64,000 nucleotides of DNA from Bogoriella caseilytica (GTDB lineage Bacteria > Actinomycetota > Actinomycetes > Actinomycetales > Actinomycetaceae), in NCBI RefSeq assembly GCF_003752405.1, contig NZ_RKHK01000001.1, forward strand, positions 3,038,001 through 3,102,000. Direction: 5' to 3'. Shown here piece by piece: positions 52,533 to 61,109 of the stretch; the first letter of the stretch is position 1, and the number at the start of each line of letters is the position of its first letter. The notes below the pieces were generated by a model that was not told the origin of the DNA, ran no database searches, and saw only the letters and a list, made by a program, of their open reading frames with translations. The position numbers were made by a program, and so were the translations under genes.

Positions 52533-52985
52533 TCAGCCGCGCGCTGCCTGCACGTCGAGCACCCAGGTCACACCGAAGCGGTCGGTGAGCATGCCGAAGC
52601 CGGCCGACCACGCCGAGGCTGCCAAGGGCTCGATGACCTCGCCACCTTCCTGCAGAGCCTTCCACGGCCCGTCGATCTCCTCGAGGGTTTCGCCGCGGAC
52701 GGAGACAAAGAACGGACGATCGGTGATGGTGGCACCCTGTTCGCGGTACGTGCTTCCGCTGAAACCTTCGGTACGGCCCGGGATGTCGTAGGCCATCAAC
52801 CGGAAGCCGCTCTCGGCTTCGAGCTGACCGAAGACCAGCTTTTCGGCGTCCGGCGCCTCTGGGGGCATGCCGAGGTCACCGTAGGTGGTGGTGTGCACGT
52901 GGCCGCCGAAGGCGCTCTGGTAGAAGTCGAGCGCAGCGCGGGCCGTGCCGGGGAAGTTCACGTGCGTGGTGGCGACGAGGGCCAT
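52533..52985 (-). CDS. VOC family protein (PhnB-like)
   Basis: 150 aa. The PhnB-type beta-alpha-beta-beta-beta layout shows in V-A-T-T-H-V-N-F-P-G-T-A-R-A-A-L-D-F-Y-Q-S-A-F-G-G, L-M-A-Y-D-I, P-F-F-V-S-V-R-G and W-S-A-G-F-G-M-L-T-D-R-F-G-V-T-W. The function of these glyoxalase-fold proteins is unknown. It is divergent from a WYL regulator that likely controls it. Confidence 0.85.
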   Translation of the reverse strand: MALVATTHVNFPGTARAALDFYQSAFGGHVHTTTYGDLGMPPEAPDAEKLVFGQLEAESGFRLMAYDIPGRTEGFSGSTYREQGATITDRPFFVSVRGETLEEIDGPWKALQEGGEVIEPLAASAWSAGFGMLTDRFGVTWVLDVQAARG

Positions 52986-53053
52986 GGGAGCTCCTTGATC
53001 GTGTGAGTCTGGCCGGCGGATGTGCCGACGGGAACCACTCTCGGACCAGTAGC

Positions 53054-53068
53054 GGTCAGATTCTGACC
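53054..53068. promoter_or_regulatory. Perfect 15-bp palindrome between the VOC and WYL genes
   Basis: GGTCAGATTCTGACC at 53054-53068, 25 bases before the WYL gene start. Expected operator of the adjacent HTH-WYL regulator. Confidence 0.6.
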
Positions 53069-53092
53069 TCGACTCACGACAGAATGGCGACC

Positions 53093-54055
53093 ATGACCAG
53101 TCCCTCGTCGCGCATGCTCTCGTTGCTGTCGCTGCTGCAGAGCCGGCGCGACTGGCCCGGTGTGGTGCTCGCCGAGCGACTCGGCGTCACCCCGCGCACG
53201 GTCCGCCGCGATGTGGAAAAGCTGCGGGAGTTGGGCTACCGCGTGAGCGCTGTCAGGGGCCCCGACGGCGGCTACCGTCTGGAGGCGGGTTCGGAGCTGC
53301 CTCCCTTGCTCTTCGACGACGAGCAGGCCATCGCGATCGCCATTGCCCTGCACCACGCTCCGTCGAGCGGAGTGGACGTCGGGGAGGCTGCAGATCGCGC
53401 GCTGGCCACAGTTCGGCAGGTGATGCCCTCGCGCCTGCGGTACCGGGTGGACGGTATCCGCTTCAGCACCACCGGCGGCGAGGTACGGGTGGATCCTCAG
53501 GTGCTCGAGGCCGTGAGCGAGACAGTGCGTGACCGGCGCGTCCTCCGCTTCGATTACGGCACCACGACGGGGCCGGCCCGGCGCAGCGAAGCCCACGGTC
53601 TCGTCGCTCGGCGAGGCCGCTGGTACCTCGTGGGCTGGGATCTGGACCGGGAGGACTGGCGCATCTACCGGCTCGACCGCCTCACCGTGCGCTCACCGGC
53701 CGGCCCACGCTTCACTCCGCGGCCGGTGCCGACCGGCGAGGTGGGGACCTTCCTCGACGCCCGTGCCAAAGGCTCGGCCGACGGCAACCAATGGCCATGC
53801 ATCGGACAGGCGGAGATCGCGCTGCCCGCGGCCGAGGTCGTCCCCTGGGTGAGCGATGGGCACGTGGATCCGATCGGTGAGCGAAGTTGCCAGGTCACCA
53901 TCGGCTCGTGGTCGTGGGCCGGGCTCCTGGCCTCGATCATTCGCTTCGACGCACCGTTCCGCATCCTCGGACCACCGGAACTCGCCGAGGCCGGGCGGAC
54001 GCTCGCCGGCCGGTTGGCCTCTCCCTCACCGTCTCCGTCGCAGACTGGAGCTTGA
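53093..54055 (+). CDS. HTH-WYL transcriptional regulator (YafY/PafC-like)
   Basis: 320 aa. N-terminal winged helix (M-L-S-L-L-S-L-L-Q-S-R-R-D-W-P-G, then L-G-V-T-P-R-T-V-R-R-D-V-E-K-L-R-E-L-G-Y), then a WYL domain about residues 130-240 (R-R-V-L-R-F-D-Y, L-V-A-R-R-G-R-W-Y-L-V-G-W-D) and a WCX-like end. Its WYL pocket binds small ligands or oligonucleotides. ATG 53093 is chosen over 53084. Probably represses or activates the divergent VOC gene and itself. Confidence 0.88.
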   Translation: MTSPSSRMLSLLSLLQSRRDWPGVVLAERLGVTPRTVRRDVEKLRELGYRVSAVRGPDGGYRLEAGSELPPLLFDDEQAIAIAIALHHAPSSGVDVGEAADRALATVRQVMPSRLRYRVDGIRFSTTGGEVRVDPQVLEAVSETVRDRRVLRFDYGTTTGPARRSEAHGLVARRGRWYLVGWDLDREDWRIYRLDRLTVRSPAGPRFTPRPVPTGEVGTFLDARAKGSADGNQWPCIGQAEIALPAAEVVPWVSDGHVDPIGERSCQVTIGSWSWAGLLASIIRFDAPFRILGPPELAEAGRTLAGRLASPSPSPSQTGA

Positions 54056-54059
54056 CACC

Positions 54060-54638
54060 ATGACCGCAGCGGCACCGCTCGATTCCCTGATCGTTCCGGA
54101 TGCGCAGGCCTGGCAGCAGTGGTTGCTCGATCATGCCGAGAATTCGGCGGGCACGTGGCTCGTCCTCGCCAAGAAGGGCGTGACCTCGCCCACCTCACTG
54201 ACCTATCAGCAGGCGCTCGAGGAATCACTGTGCGACGGCTGGATCGATGGACAGCGCCGCTCCCGGGACGGGCAGGCCTTCCTGCAACGCTTCACTCCGC
54301 GCCGTCCTTCGTCGCTCTGGTCCCAGCGCAACGTCACGATCGTCGCCCGCTTGGCCGAGCAAGGGCGGCTGCGGGAGCGGGGGCTGGCGGAGATCGAGCG
54401 GGCGCGGGCCGATGGTCGATGGGAGCGCGCCTACGCAGGCTCGGCGACGGCGGAGACACCGGCAGAGCTGCGTGCCGCGCTGGCCCAGAGCCCCGCTGCG
54501 GAGGCCGCCTTCGCCGCCCTGAGCCGCGCCGACCGCTACCAGGCGCTCCAACCCATTCTCATCGCGGCGAACGATGGCGTGCGCCAGACCAGGATCGCGG
54601 CGCTGGCGTCTCGCCTGACCCGACCGGACCAGACCTGA
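54060..54638 (+). CDS. YdeI/OmpD-associated family protein
   Basis: 192 aa. The family start W-Q-Q-W-L-L-D-H-A-E-N-S-A-G-T-W-L-V-L-A-K-K and C-D-G-W-I-D-G-Q-R, F-T-P-R-R-P-S-S-L-W-S-Q-R-N are recognisable, as is the C-terminal helical region with R-A-D-R-Y-Q-A-L. Function unknown. Four bases behind the WYL gene and probably co-transcribed. The 211 bases after it hold only GC-rich repeats. Confidence 0.8.
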   Translation: MTAAAPLDSLIVPDAQAWQQWLLDHAENSAGTWLVLAKKGVTSPTSLTYQQALEESLCDGWIDGQRRSRDGQAFLQRFTPRRPSSLWSQRNVTIVARLAEQGRLRERGLAEIERARADGRWERAYAGSATAETPAELRAALAQSPAAEAAFAALSRADRYQALQPILIAANDGVRQTRIAALASRLTRPDQT

Positions 54639-54849
54639 CCCGACCTCCACCGGCCGTCGGAAGCCAGCTCCACCGGCCGCCAGCCGTCGATTGTGCTCAG
54701 CAATCGTCGTTCCCCGCGCCCCTCAGCGTGCCGATACCGACCGTCAGCGCGCACAATCGCGCAAGGGGCGCACAATCCCGGGGCGCCGGGGAGCCGGGCG
54801 CGGCCGGGAGCCGGGGCGCCGGGGTGCACGCCAGCGGTACCGCCGGCAC

Positions 54850-56091
54850 TCAGCCCCGCGCGGTCACCTCGTAGCGGTGCCCGGCGCGGCGAAGACGATC
54901 GATGAGCACGTCCCCGATGGCGGTGGCCGGTGTGAGCGACCCGGCACGATCGGGCAGTTCCTCGTGGTCGAGAGCCAGTGCGAGCGCCGATTCCCCGAGC
55001 ATGACCGTCGTGGCGGCGTATCCCGGGTCGCCCGGTCCAGCGACCACGGCGCGGTACTGCACACCGGACTCGGTGACTGCGCGCAGCTCGGTGCGGAACC
55101 AGCCGGCGGCGCGCGTGTGCTCGTCGGGCCCGGTGCCCGCCGCCGGGAGCAGCTGGTCGAGCAGCGCCTGCGCCGGCCGGAGGGCCAGCACCCCCATGCC
55201 GGCCGCCATCGCCGCGCTCAGGCCGGCAGCACGGAGTGCCCCGCGCGGGCCCCGCCCGAGGCTGACCGCTTCCCCGTACCGCAGATCCCGGCCGTAGCTC
55301 CACCCCTGCACGGCGTTGGATCGGCGTACCACGCGGGAGTTCACTGACGCCATCGGGAACGGAGCCACCCACGCTCCGTCACGCAGCCGGCTCGGCGCGG
55401 GGAAGTCGGCCGGCTGACGTACCGACGACTCCGCCTCGCGATCCGGGCTCAGGGAATGCGGGTCCGCGAGCAGCCTCCGGACGGCCGCGTCCTGGCCAGC
55501 CAGCTCCACGATCCCGCGCACCGAGGCGACCGTGCCCCCACTGATGCCACCGCGCGCACGGGCCAGTGCGAGCACCCGTGTCAACCCGCCCGCACCATCT
55601 GCCGCGGCTTGGCGGTGGAGTGCGAGTACACCCAGATCCGAGGGGATCGAGTCGTAGCCGCAGCCGTGCACGATGCGGGCACCGGTGTTGCGAGCGAGCT
55701 CATCGAACTCCATGGCCTGACGGATGAAGGGCACTTCGCCGGTGAGATCTGCATAGTGCGTTCCCGCGGCTGCACAGGCCTCGACCACCGGCAGGCCGTG
55801 TCGCAGATACGGGCCCACCGTGGTGATCAGCACCCGGGTGCTGCGCACCATCGCCCGGAGCGAGTCCGCATCGGTGCTGTCCGCCACCAACACCGGCCAG
55901 CTCTGTGCCCGGACCGGCAGTGTCGCCTGGGCAGCCTGGGCCTTCTCCCAGGATCGGGCGGCGAGGGCGATGCGTACGCCCGAGGGTGCGTGATGGGCCA
56001 GGTACTCGGCCACCAGCGCGCCCACGAAGCCCGTGACCCCGTAGATCACCAGGTCGTGCTCACGCGGCGCGGCCGAGCCGGGTGTGGTCAC
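54850..56091 (-). CDS. Saccharopine dehydrogenase-like NAD(P)-binding oxidoreductase (trans-acting enoyl reductase type)
   Basis: 413 aa. Rossmann start V-I-Y-G-V-T-G-F-V-G-A-L-V, then L-A-A-R-S-W-E-K and L-I-T-T-V-G-P-Y-L-R-H-G, H-Y-A-D-L-T-G-E-V-P-F and C-G-Y-D-S-I-P-S-D-L-G. Relatives in mycobacteria act as enoyl reductases in polyketide lipid synthesis, but no PKS is here, so the substrate is open. The stop of the BrkB gene overlaps the start by 4 bases. Confidence 0.84.
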   Translation of the reverse strand: MTTPGSAAPREHDLVIYGVTGFVGALVAEYLAHHAPSGVRIALAARSWEKAQAAQATLPVRAQSWPVLVADSTDADSLRAMVRSTRVLITTVGPYLRHGLPVVEACAAAGTHYADLTGEVPFIRQAMEFDELARNTGARIVHGCGYDSIPSDLGVLALHRQAAADGAGGLTRVLALARARGGISGGTVASVRGIVELAGQDAAVRRLLADPHSLSPDREAESSVRQPADFPAPSRLRDGAWVAPFPMASVNSRVVRRSNAVQGWSYGRDLRYGEAVSLGRGPRGALRAAGLSAAMAAGMGVLALRPAQALLDQLLPAAGTGPDEHTRAAGWFRTELRAVTESGVQYRAVVAGPGDPGYAATTVMLGESALALALDHEELPDRAGSLTPATAIGDVLIDRLRRAGHRYEVTARG

Positions 56092-57170
56092 TGCTCGTCC
56101 GGATCGCTGGTGCGGCCGCGGGTCTCTCGCAGCACGCGCCCCCGTTCGAGGTCCTCAGCCTCCTTGGCGGCCAGCTTGTCGCTCGCCGTGGTGTCACGCT
56201 GGGGGAGCTGGATCGAGCTCTCCGCAGCGATCCCAGACTGCAGTTCGCGTGCCCGCTCCATCTCGGCGTCGATCTGCGCGCCGAACAGCAGCGCCAGGTT
56301 CATCACCCAGAGCCACAGCAGGGCGATGATCACCCCGGCGAGCGAGCCATAGACCTGGTCGTAGCTGCCGAAGTTGCTGACGTAGAAGCCCAGTCCGAGT
56401 GAGGCGATGACCGCCACCACGATCGCGATGAGCGCGCCAGGGGAGATCCACCGGATCTTCGGCTGGCGCACGTTCGGCGTGAAGTAGTACAGCAGCGCGA
56501 CCACCAGCACCACCACGGCGAGCAGCACCGGCCAGCGGGCGATGCTCCAGGCGGTCACGGCGGCATCGCCCAGCCCCACAACAGACCCGATGGCCTCGGC
56601 GATGGGCCCGGAGATCACCAGCAGCACACCAGCCAGGCCCACCAGCACGAGCAGCGCCAGGGTGAGCAGGTACATGGCCGGGCGCAGCTTCCAGGCCGGG
56701 CGGCCCTCGGTCTTGCCGTAGATGGTGTTCATGGCGCGGGAGAAGCCGTTGACGTAGTTCGAGGCAGTCCACAGCGCCACAGCGAGACCGGCGATCAGAC
56801 CGAAGCCCGGGGCCGGGGTGTTGGTCAGGGACTGGATGACCGGTTCCAAGGTGCCCATGGCATCTGCCGGGACCACCTCTTCAGCCATCGAGATCAGGTT
56901 GTCGGTGGTGTCTTCCTGGCCCACCAGGCTCAGCAACGAGACCAGCGCAATGGCAGCCGGGAAGATCGACAGCACCGTGTAGTAGGTCAAGCCGGCGGCC
57001 AGGTCGGTGCAGCCATTGGCGCTCATACCGCGCAGGGCCCGGCGGAAGGTGTAGCCCCAGGAGGCCTTCTTCAGGTCAGGTGGGGAGTCGGGCTTGTCCC
57101 GCTCACCGGCCTGGGTTGCCGCTCTCGACTCTTTCCGCGAGACGGGTTCCTCACGCTGCTCGTTGCTCAT
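56088..57170 (-). CDS. YihY/BrkB-family membrane protein, copy 1
   Basis: 360 aa. Cytosolic charged N-terminus, then six membrane helices with the family signature D-L-A-A-G-L-T-Y-Y-T-V-L-S-I-F-P-A, F-S-R-A-M-N-T-I-Y-G-K, and Y-Y-F-T-P-N-V-R-Q-P. The charged C-tail is about 65 residues. Often called virulence factor BrkB; the molecular function is not established. A close paralogue is at 59678-60703. Confidence 0.87.
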   Translation of the reverse strand: MSNEQREEPVSRKESRAATQAGERDKPDSPPDLKKASWGYTFRRALRGMSANGCTDLAAGLTYYTVLSIFPAAIALVSLLSLVGQEDTTDNLISMAEEVVPADAMGTLEPVIQSLTNTPAPGFGLIAGLAVALWTASNYVNGFSRAMNTIYGKTEGRPAWKLRPAMYLLTLALLVLVGLAGVLLVISGPIAEAIGSVVGLGDAAVTAWSIARWPVLLAVVVLVVALLYYFTPNVRQPKIRWISPGALIAIVVAVIASLGLGFYVSNFGSYDQVYGSLAGVIIALLWLWVMNLALLFGAQIDAEMERARELQSGIAAESSIQLPQRDTTASDKLAAKEAEDLERGRVLRETRGRTSDPDEQ

Positions 57171-57297
57171 GGAGACCTCCTTCAGTCACCACGACTGTGG
57201 AGCCTCAGGAGCGATGCGGCAATCTGAACGGCACATTCGAAGCAGCCGACTGGTCGTGCGAAGGAAGCAGGAGGGGCGGCGTGGTGTTACACGGATC

Positions 57298-58344
57298 ATG
57301 CATGGTGAATTCAAGGTGCCCCAAGGCAAGCTCGTGGTCGCGGACCTGGACGTCGAGGCCGGTGTGCTGGCCAGGGTGCGGCTCTCCGGAGACTTCTTCC
57401 TCGAACCGGAGGAAGCGCTGGGCCGGATGTCCGATGCGCTGGAAGGGCTCCCCGCTGACGCTCCTGCCTCGACGTACGAGGAGGCCGTGGAGCGCGCCCG
57501 CCAGAATGCGGTGATGGTCGGCTTCGACCCGCATGCGGTGGTCATCGCGGTACTGCGGGCCCTCGGTCGCAGCACCGCATGGTCCGACCACGATTTCGAG
57601 CTCCTGAACACCGGCGAACAGCATCCGGCCATGCAGATGGCCATTGACGAGGTCCTCATCCGGCAGGTGGGCCACGGGCAGCGCCCGCCCACCCTGCGTG
57701 TGTGGGAGTGGGCCTCCAACGCCGTCATCATTGGTTCCTTCCAGTCCCTGTCCAATGAGGTCGACCTCGAGGCGGCGGCCCGGCACGAGACCACCGTGGT
57801 GCGTCGCATGTCGGGTGGCGGCGCGATGTTCGTCGAGCCCGGCAACACCATCACCTACTCGCTCTACGTGCCCGGCACTCTGGTGGAGGGCATGAGCTTC
57901 GTGGAGTCCTACGCCTTCCTGGACGCCTGGGTGGTGCGCGCGCTGCGCGAGCTGGGCGTGGACGCCACCTATGTGCCCATCAATGACATCGCCTCGCCCG
58001 CCGGCAAGATCGGCGGGGCGGCCCAGAAGCGGATCACTGGCGGTGCCGTGCTGCACCATGTGACGATGTCTTACGACATGGACGCCGCGAAAATGCTCGA
58101 CATCCTGCGCATCGGCCGCGAGAAGCTCTCCGACAAGGGCCACGTCAGCGCGGGCAAGCGCGTGGACCCGCTCCGCTCCCAGACCGGGCTGAGTCGCGCC
58201 GCGGTGATCGAGGCGATGCTCGCCCACTTCGAGTCGAGCTACGGGCTGCGACCGACCGCCCTCGACGAGGCGACCCACGCGGAAGCCGTTCGGCTGGCTG
58301 GGGACAAGTACGCGACCGCCGAGTGGCTGGAGCGTGTGCCGTGA
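57298..58344 (+). CDS. Lipoate--protein ligase A family protein, with N-terminal accessory domain
   Basis: 348 aa. Residues 1-85 (H-G-E-F-K-V-P-Q-G-K-L-V-V-A-D-L) resemble the LplA accessory domain usually C-terminal; the catalytic BPL/LplA domain follows with R-R-M-S-G-G-G-A-M-F and the lysine segment A-G-K-I-G-G-A-A-Q-K-R. It would attach lipoate (or octanoate) to lipoyl domains. ATG 57298 lies 20 bases behind GAGGGG, so the start is not certain. The last 4 bases overlap the M20 gene. Confidence 0.82.
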   Translation: MHGEFKVPQGKLVVADLDVEAGVLARVRLSGDFFLEPEEALGRMSDALEGLPADAPASTYEEAVERARQNAVMVGFDPHAVVIAVLRALGRSTAWSDHDFELLNTGEQHPAMQMAIDEVLIRQVGHGQRPPTLRVWEWASNAVIIGSFQSLSNEVDLEAAARHETTVVRRMSGGGAMFVEPGNTITYSLYVPGTLVEGMSFVESYAFLDAWVVRALRELGVDATYVPINDIASPAGKIGGAAQKRITGGAVLHHVTMSYDMDAAKMLDILRIGREKLSDKGHVSAGKRVDPLRSQTGLSRAAVIEAMLAHFESSYGLRPTALDEATHAEAVRLAGDKYATAEWLERVP

Positions 58345-59681
58345 GCAGCGCCGATCCCTCCACCGCCTATCTCGATCACCTGGTCGCCGAGACCGAACGC
58401 CGCACCCGGCAGGGTCCAGCAACGGGCGCCGGTGAGACGAGTGGAGCTGAGCACGCCGTTGGCGCCCCGGACGCCGCGGTGCATGCGGTCGATCACGCCG
58501 CTCAGGCGCTGGAAGCCGACCTGGCTGACATCGTGCGCACACTCCACGGTGAGCCGGAGATCGCCTTCGAGGAGCACCGCAGTGCCCGGCTGCTGGTTGA
58601 TGTGCTGGCCCGCCACGGCATCTCCGCGGAACTCGGCGTCCACGGCCTACCGACCGCCTTCCGTGCTGAGATCGGGCACGGGCGGCCCGCGATCGTCATC
58701 TGCGCCGAGTACGACGCCCTGCCCGGGATCGGTCACGCCTGCGGGCACAACGTCATCGCCGCGGCGAGCGTGGGCGCCTTCCTCGCGCTGCATCGGGCCT
58801 GGGCGGAGGCTCGGCCTGAGGGCACGGTCGTCCTGCTGGGCACCCCGGCTGAGGAGGGCCGCAGCGGCAAGGAGATCCTCGCCCGCGCCGGAGCCTTCGA
58901 CGACGTCGACGCCGCGATCATGGCTCATCCTTATGGCCTGGATGTCGCCGATCAGGTCTGGCTCGGCCGGCGGCTCTTGACCTGGACCTTCACCGGGCGC
59001 CCCGCCCACGCCTCCGCGCAGCCCTACATGGGGCGCAACGCCCTGGACGCTGCCTCGCTCGCCTATCAGGGCATCGGTCTGCTGCGCCAGCAGATCCCGC
59101 CGATCGACCGGATCCACGCCACGATCGTGGAGGGGGGCACCAGCCCGAACATCGTTCCCGAGCGCGCCGTGGTGCGGCTGTACGCCCGCTCGAAGTATCC
59201 CGATACGCTCCGGGACCTCTCCCGGCGCCTCGACGACGTCGCGCGCGGCGCCGCGTTGATGACCGGGACCGAGGTGGAGATCGACTGGGACGACGGTGCC
59301 CTGCCCTCGCTCCCGGTCCGCACCAACGACACCCTCACCTCACGTTGGGTGGCCGCACAGCACCGCCGAGGGCGCCGTCCGCTGCCCGCGGGTGTGCTGT
59401 CCGAGACGCTCGCCGCCTCGACTGACTTCGGCAATGTCAGCTACCGGGTTCCCGGAATCCACCCGCTCATCCAGGTCGCGGAGCCGGATGTGGCCCTGCA
59501 TACGGCCGAGTTCGCGGCCGCAGCCGGCAGTCCACGTGCGCTCGAGGCCGCCGTCGACGGCGCGGCTGGGCTGGCTCTCACCGCCCTGGACTACCTGCAT
59601 GATGCGGCGCTGCGCGAGGCCGTCGCCTCGGAGTTCTCCGAGCAGGGCGGTGCCATCGACGTGCCGGGGTACTTCGACTAG
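58341..59681 (+). CDS. M20 family metallopeptidase/amidohydrolase
   Basis: 446 aa. Zinc ligands appear in C-A-E-Y-D-A-L-P-G-I-G-H-A-C-G-H-N and T-P-A-E-E-G-R-S-G; the dimerisation domain begins F-T-G-R-P-A-H-A-S. This fits the IAA-amino acid hydrolase/AbgB subgroup of M20D. GTG start overlaps the ligase stop (GTGA). The stop CTAG palindrome is shared with the converging BrkB paralogue. Confidence 0.87.
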   Translation: MSSADPSTAYLDHLVAETERRTRQGPATGAGETSGAEHAVGAPDAAVHAVDHAAQALEADLADIVRTLHGEPEIAFEEHRSARLLVDVLARHGISAELGVHGLPTAFRAEIGHGRPAIVICAEYDALPGIGHACGHNVIAAASVGAFLALHRAWAEARPEGTVVLLGTPAEEGRSGKEILARAGAFDDVDAAIMAHPYGLDVADQVWLGRRLLTWTFTGRPAHASAQPYMGRNALDAASLAYQGIGLLRQQIPPIDRIHATIVEGGTSPNIVPERAVVRLYARSKYPDTLRDLSRRLDDVARGAALMTGTEVEIDWDDGALPSLPVRTNDTLTSRWVAAQHRRGRRPLPAGVLSETLAASTDFGNVSYRVPGIHPLIQVAEPDVALHTAEFAAAAGSPRALEAAVDGAAGLALTALDYLHDAALREAVASEFSEQGGAIDVPGYFD

Positions 59682-60703
59682 TTGCTGCCTTCACCGGTCT
59701 CGTTCGACTCCTCCGCCGGTTCCGATCCCGCGGCGCTCTCCTCATGTGACTCGCGCAGCTTCCGGCCACGGCTGATGTCTGCAGCATCCTTCGAGGCACG
59801 CTTGGTACTGGCTCGGGTGTCGCGCGCCGGCAACTGGATGGTTTCCTCCGCTGGAAGGCCGGAACGCAGTTGGCGGGACCGTTCGAGTTCGACATCGAGC
59901 TCGGCCCCGAAAAGCAAGGCCACGTTCATCGCCCACAGCCACAGCAGGGCCACGATCACCCCGGCCAGCGATCCGTAGATCTCGTTGAATCGCCCGACGT
60001 TGACCACGAAGGCCCCCAGGCTGAGTGAGGCGATCACCGCCAGGCCGATGGCGGTGATCGCACCCAGGGAGACCCACCGGAATCTCGGCTTCCGCACGTT
60101 CGGCGTGAAGTGGTAGAGGATCGCCACCACCGCCGCCACGACCAGGAGCAGTACGGGCCAGCGCACCAGGGTCCACACCGTCACCGCGGTGGTGCCCAGC
60201 CCGACGAGCGCGCCCAGCGACTCCGCGATCGGGCGGGAGATCACCAGCAGCACCGTGGCCAGGGCGAGGAAGACCAGGAGCACCAGCGTCAGGCCGAACA
60301 TGGCCGGGCGCAGCGTCCACATGGGCCGGCCCTCCGGCACGCCGTAGATCGCATTCATCGCCCGGGAGTACGCGTGCACGTAGATCGAGGCGGTCCACAG
60401 GGCTGCGGCCAGACCCAGCGCGAGGCTCAGCCCCGGGGCTGGAGCCGTGGTGAGATTCTCGATCACCGGCGCCAGCGCGCTCATGGCCGAGGCGGGGACC
60501 ACCTCCGCGGCCATCGACAGGAGGGTCTCGGTGCTCTCTTCCTGGCCCACCAGGCTGGTCAGCGCGACCACCGCGATCATGGCGGGGAAGAGCGAAAGCA
60601 CCGCGTAGAAGGTGAGGGCAGCAGCGAGGTCGACGCAGCGGTCACGGCCGAACTCACGCGCCGCCCTACGGAGCGTGAAGCGCCACGGGGTCGCGTGAGC
60701 CAC
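59678..60703 (-). CDS. YihY/BrkB-family membrane protein, copy 2
   Basis: 341 aa. Same architecture as copy 1: D-L-A-A-A-L-T-F-Y-A-V-L-S-L-F-P-A, Y-S-R-A-M-N-A-I-Y-G-V, Y-H-F-T-P-N-V-R-K-P, and a charged tail rich in E/S. GTG 60703, one base behind the S4 gene stop, is chosen; the longer frame to 60877 is the antisense-like extension through that gene. It duplicates the gene at 56088-57170. Confidence 0.86.
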   Translation of the reverse strand: MAHATPWRFTLRRAAREFGRDRCVDLAAALTFYAVLSLFPAMIAVVALTSLVGQEESTETLLSMAAEVVPASAMSALAPVIENLTTAPAPGLSLALGLAAALWTASIYVHAYSRAMNAIYGVPEGRPMWTLRPAMFGLTLVLLVFLALATVLLVISRPIAESLGALVGLGTTAVTVWTLVRWPVLLLVVAAVVAILYHFTPNVRKPRFRWVSLGAITAIGLAVIASLSLGAFVVNVGRFNEIYGSLAGVIVALLWLWAMNVALLFGAELDVELERSRQLRSGLPAEETIQLPARDTRASTKRASKDAADISRGRKLRESHEESAAGSEPAEESNETGEGSN

Positions 60704-60704
60704 C

Positions 60705-61073
60705 TCAGTGCCCGCGCAGCCGGGTGATCTCCCGGCGCTCTCGCTTGGTGGGTCGCCCGGCGCCACGGCTGCGCTGCGGTACCCATGGCCGGTCGACCGC
60801 GGGCGGTGGTGGGGGCGACTCGTCGAACATGGCCTGCGCAGCGCGCGGAGCTCCCACCCGCTTCCGCAGCGGCTCACGCACCACCAGGATGCGGGGCCGC
60901 GGGCCGCCGGTCACCTCCACGCGGCTCCCGGCGCCCACCATCGTCGCGGGCTTCGCCCGATCGCCGTCGACCGTGACGTGCCCACCACGGCATGCCGCCT
61001 GCGCGAGGCTGCGGGTCTTGAACACGCGCACGGCCCACAGCCAGGCGTCCACACGTACAGAATCCGAGGCCAT
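60705..61073 (-). CDS. RNA-binding S4 domain protein (Hsp15-like)
   Basis: 122 aa. S4 fold: V-R-V-D-A-W-L-W-A-V-R-V-F-K-T-R-S-L-A-Q-A-A-C-R-G-G-H-V-T-V-D-G-D-R-A-K. The basic tail (R-P-T-K-R-E-R-R-E-I-T) fits the Hsp15 group, which recycles 50S subunits with stalled nascent chains. Probably co-transcribed with the BrkB gene downstream. Confidence 0.86.
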   Translation of the reverse strand: MASDSVRVDAWLWAVRVFKTRSLAQAACRGGHVTVDGDRAKPATMVGAGSRVEVTGGPRPRILVVREPLRKRVGAPRAAQAMFDESPPPPPAVDRPWVPQRSRGAGRPTKRERREITRLRGH

Positions 61074-61109
61074 GCCTCCGAGGGTAGGTGCTGGACACCG
61101 CTAGGGTGC

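Noticed and set aside
53093-54055. WYL regulator as CapW of the CBASS locus
   Set aside because: It is 15 kb from the operon, outside the island, and has its own divergent target and palindrome; the island already has a CapH/CapP-like pair.
54639-54849. GC-rich gap with repeated GCGCACAATC and GCCGGG words as a regulatory RNA
   Set aside because: The repeats are short and scattered; no stable structure, promoter or terminator could be supported by eye.
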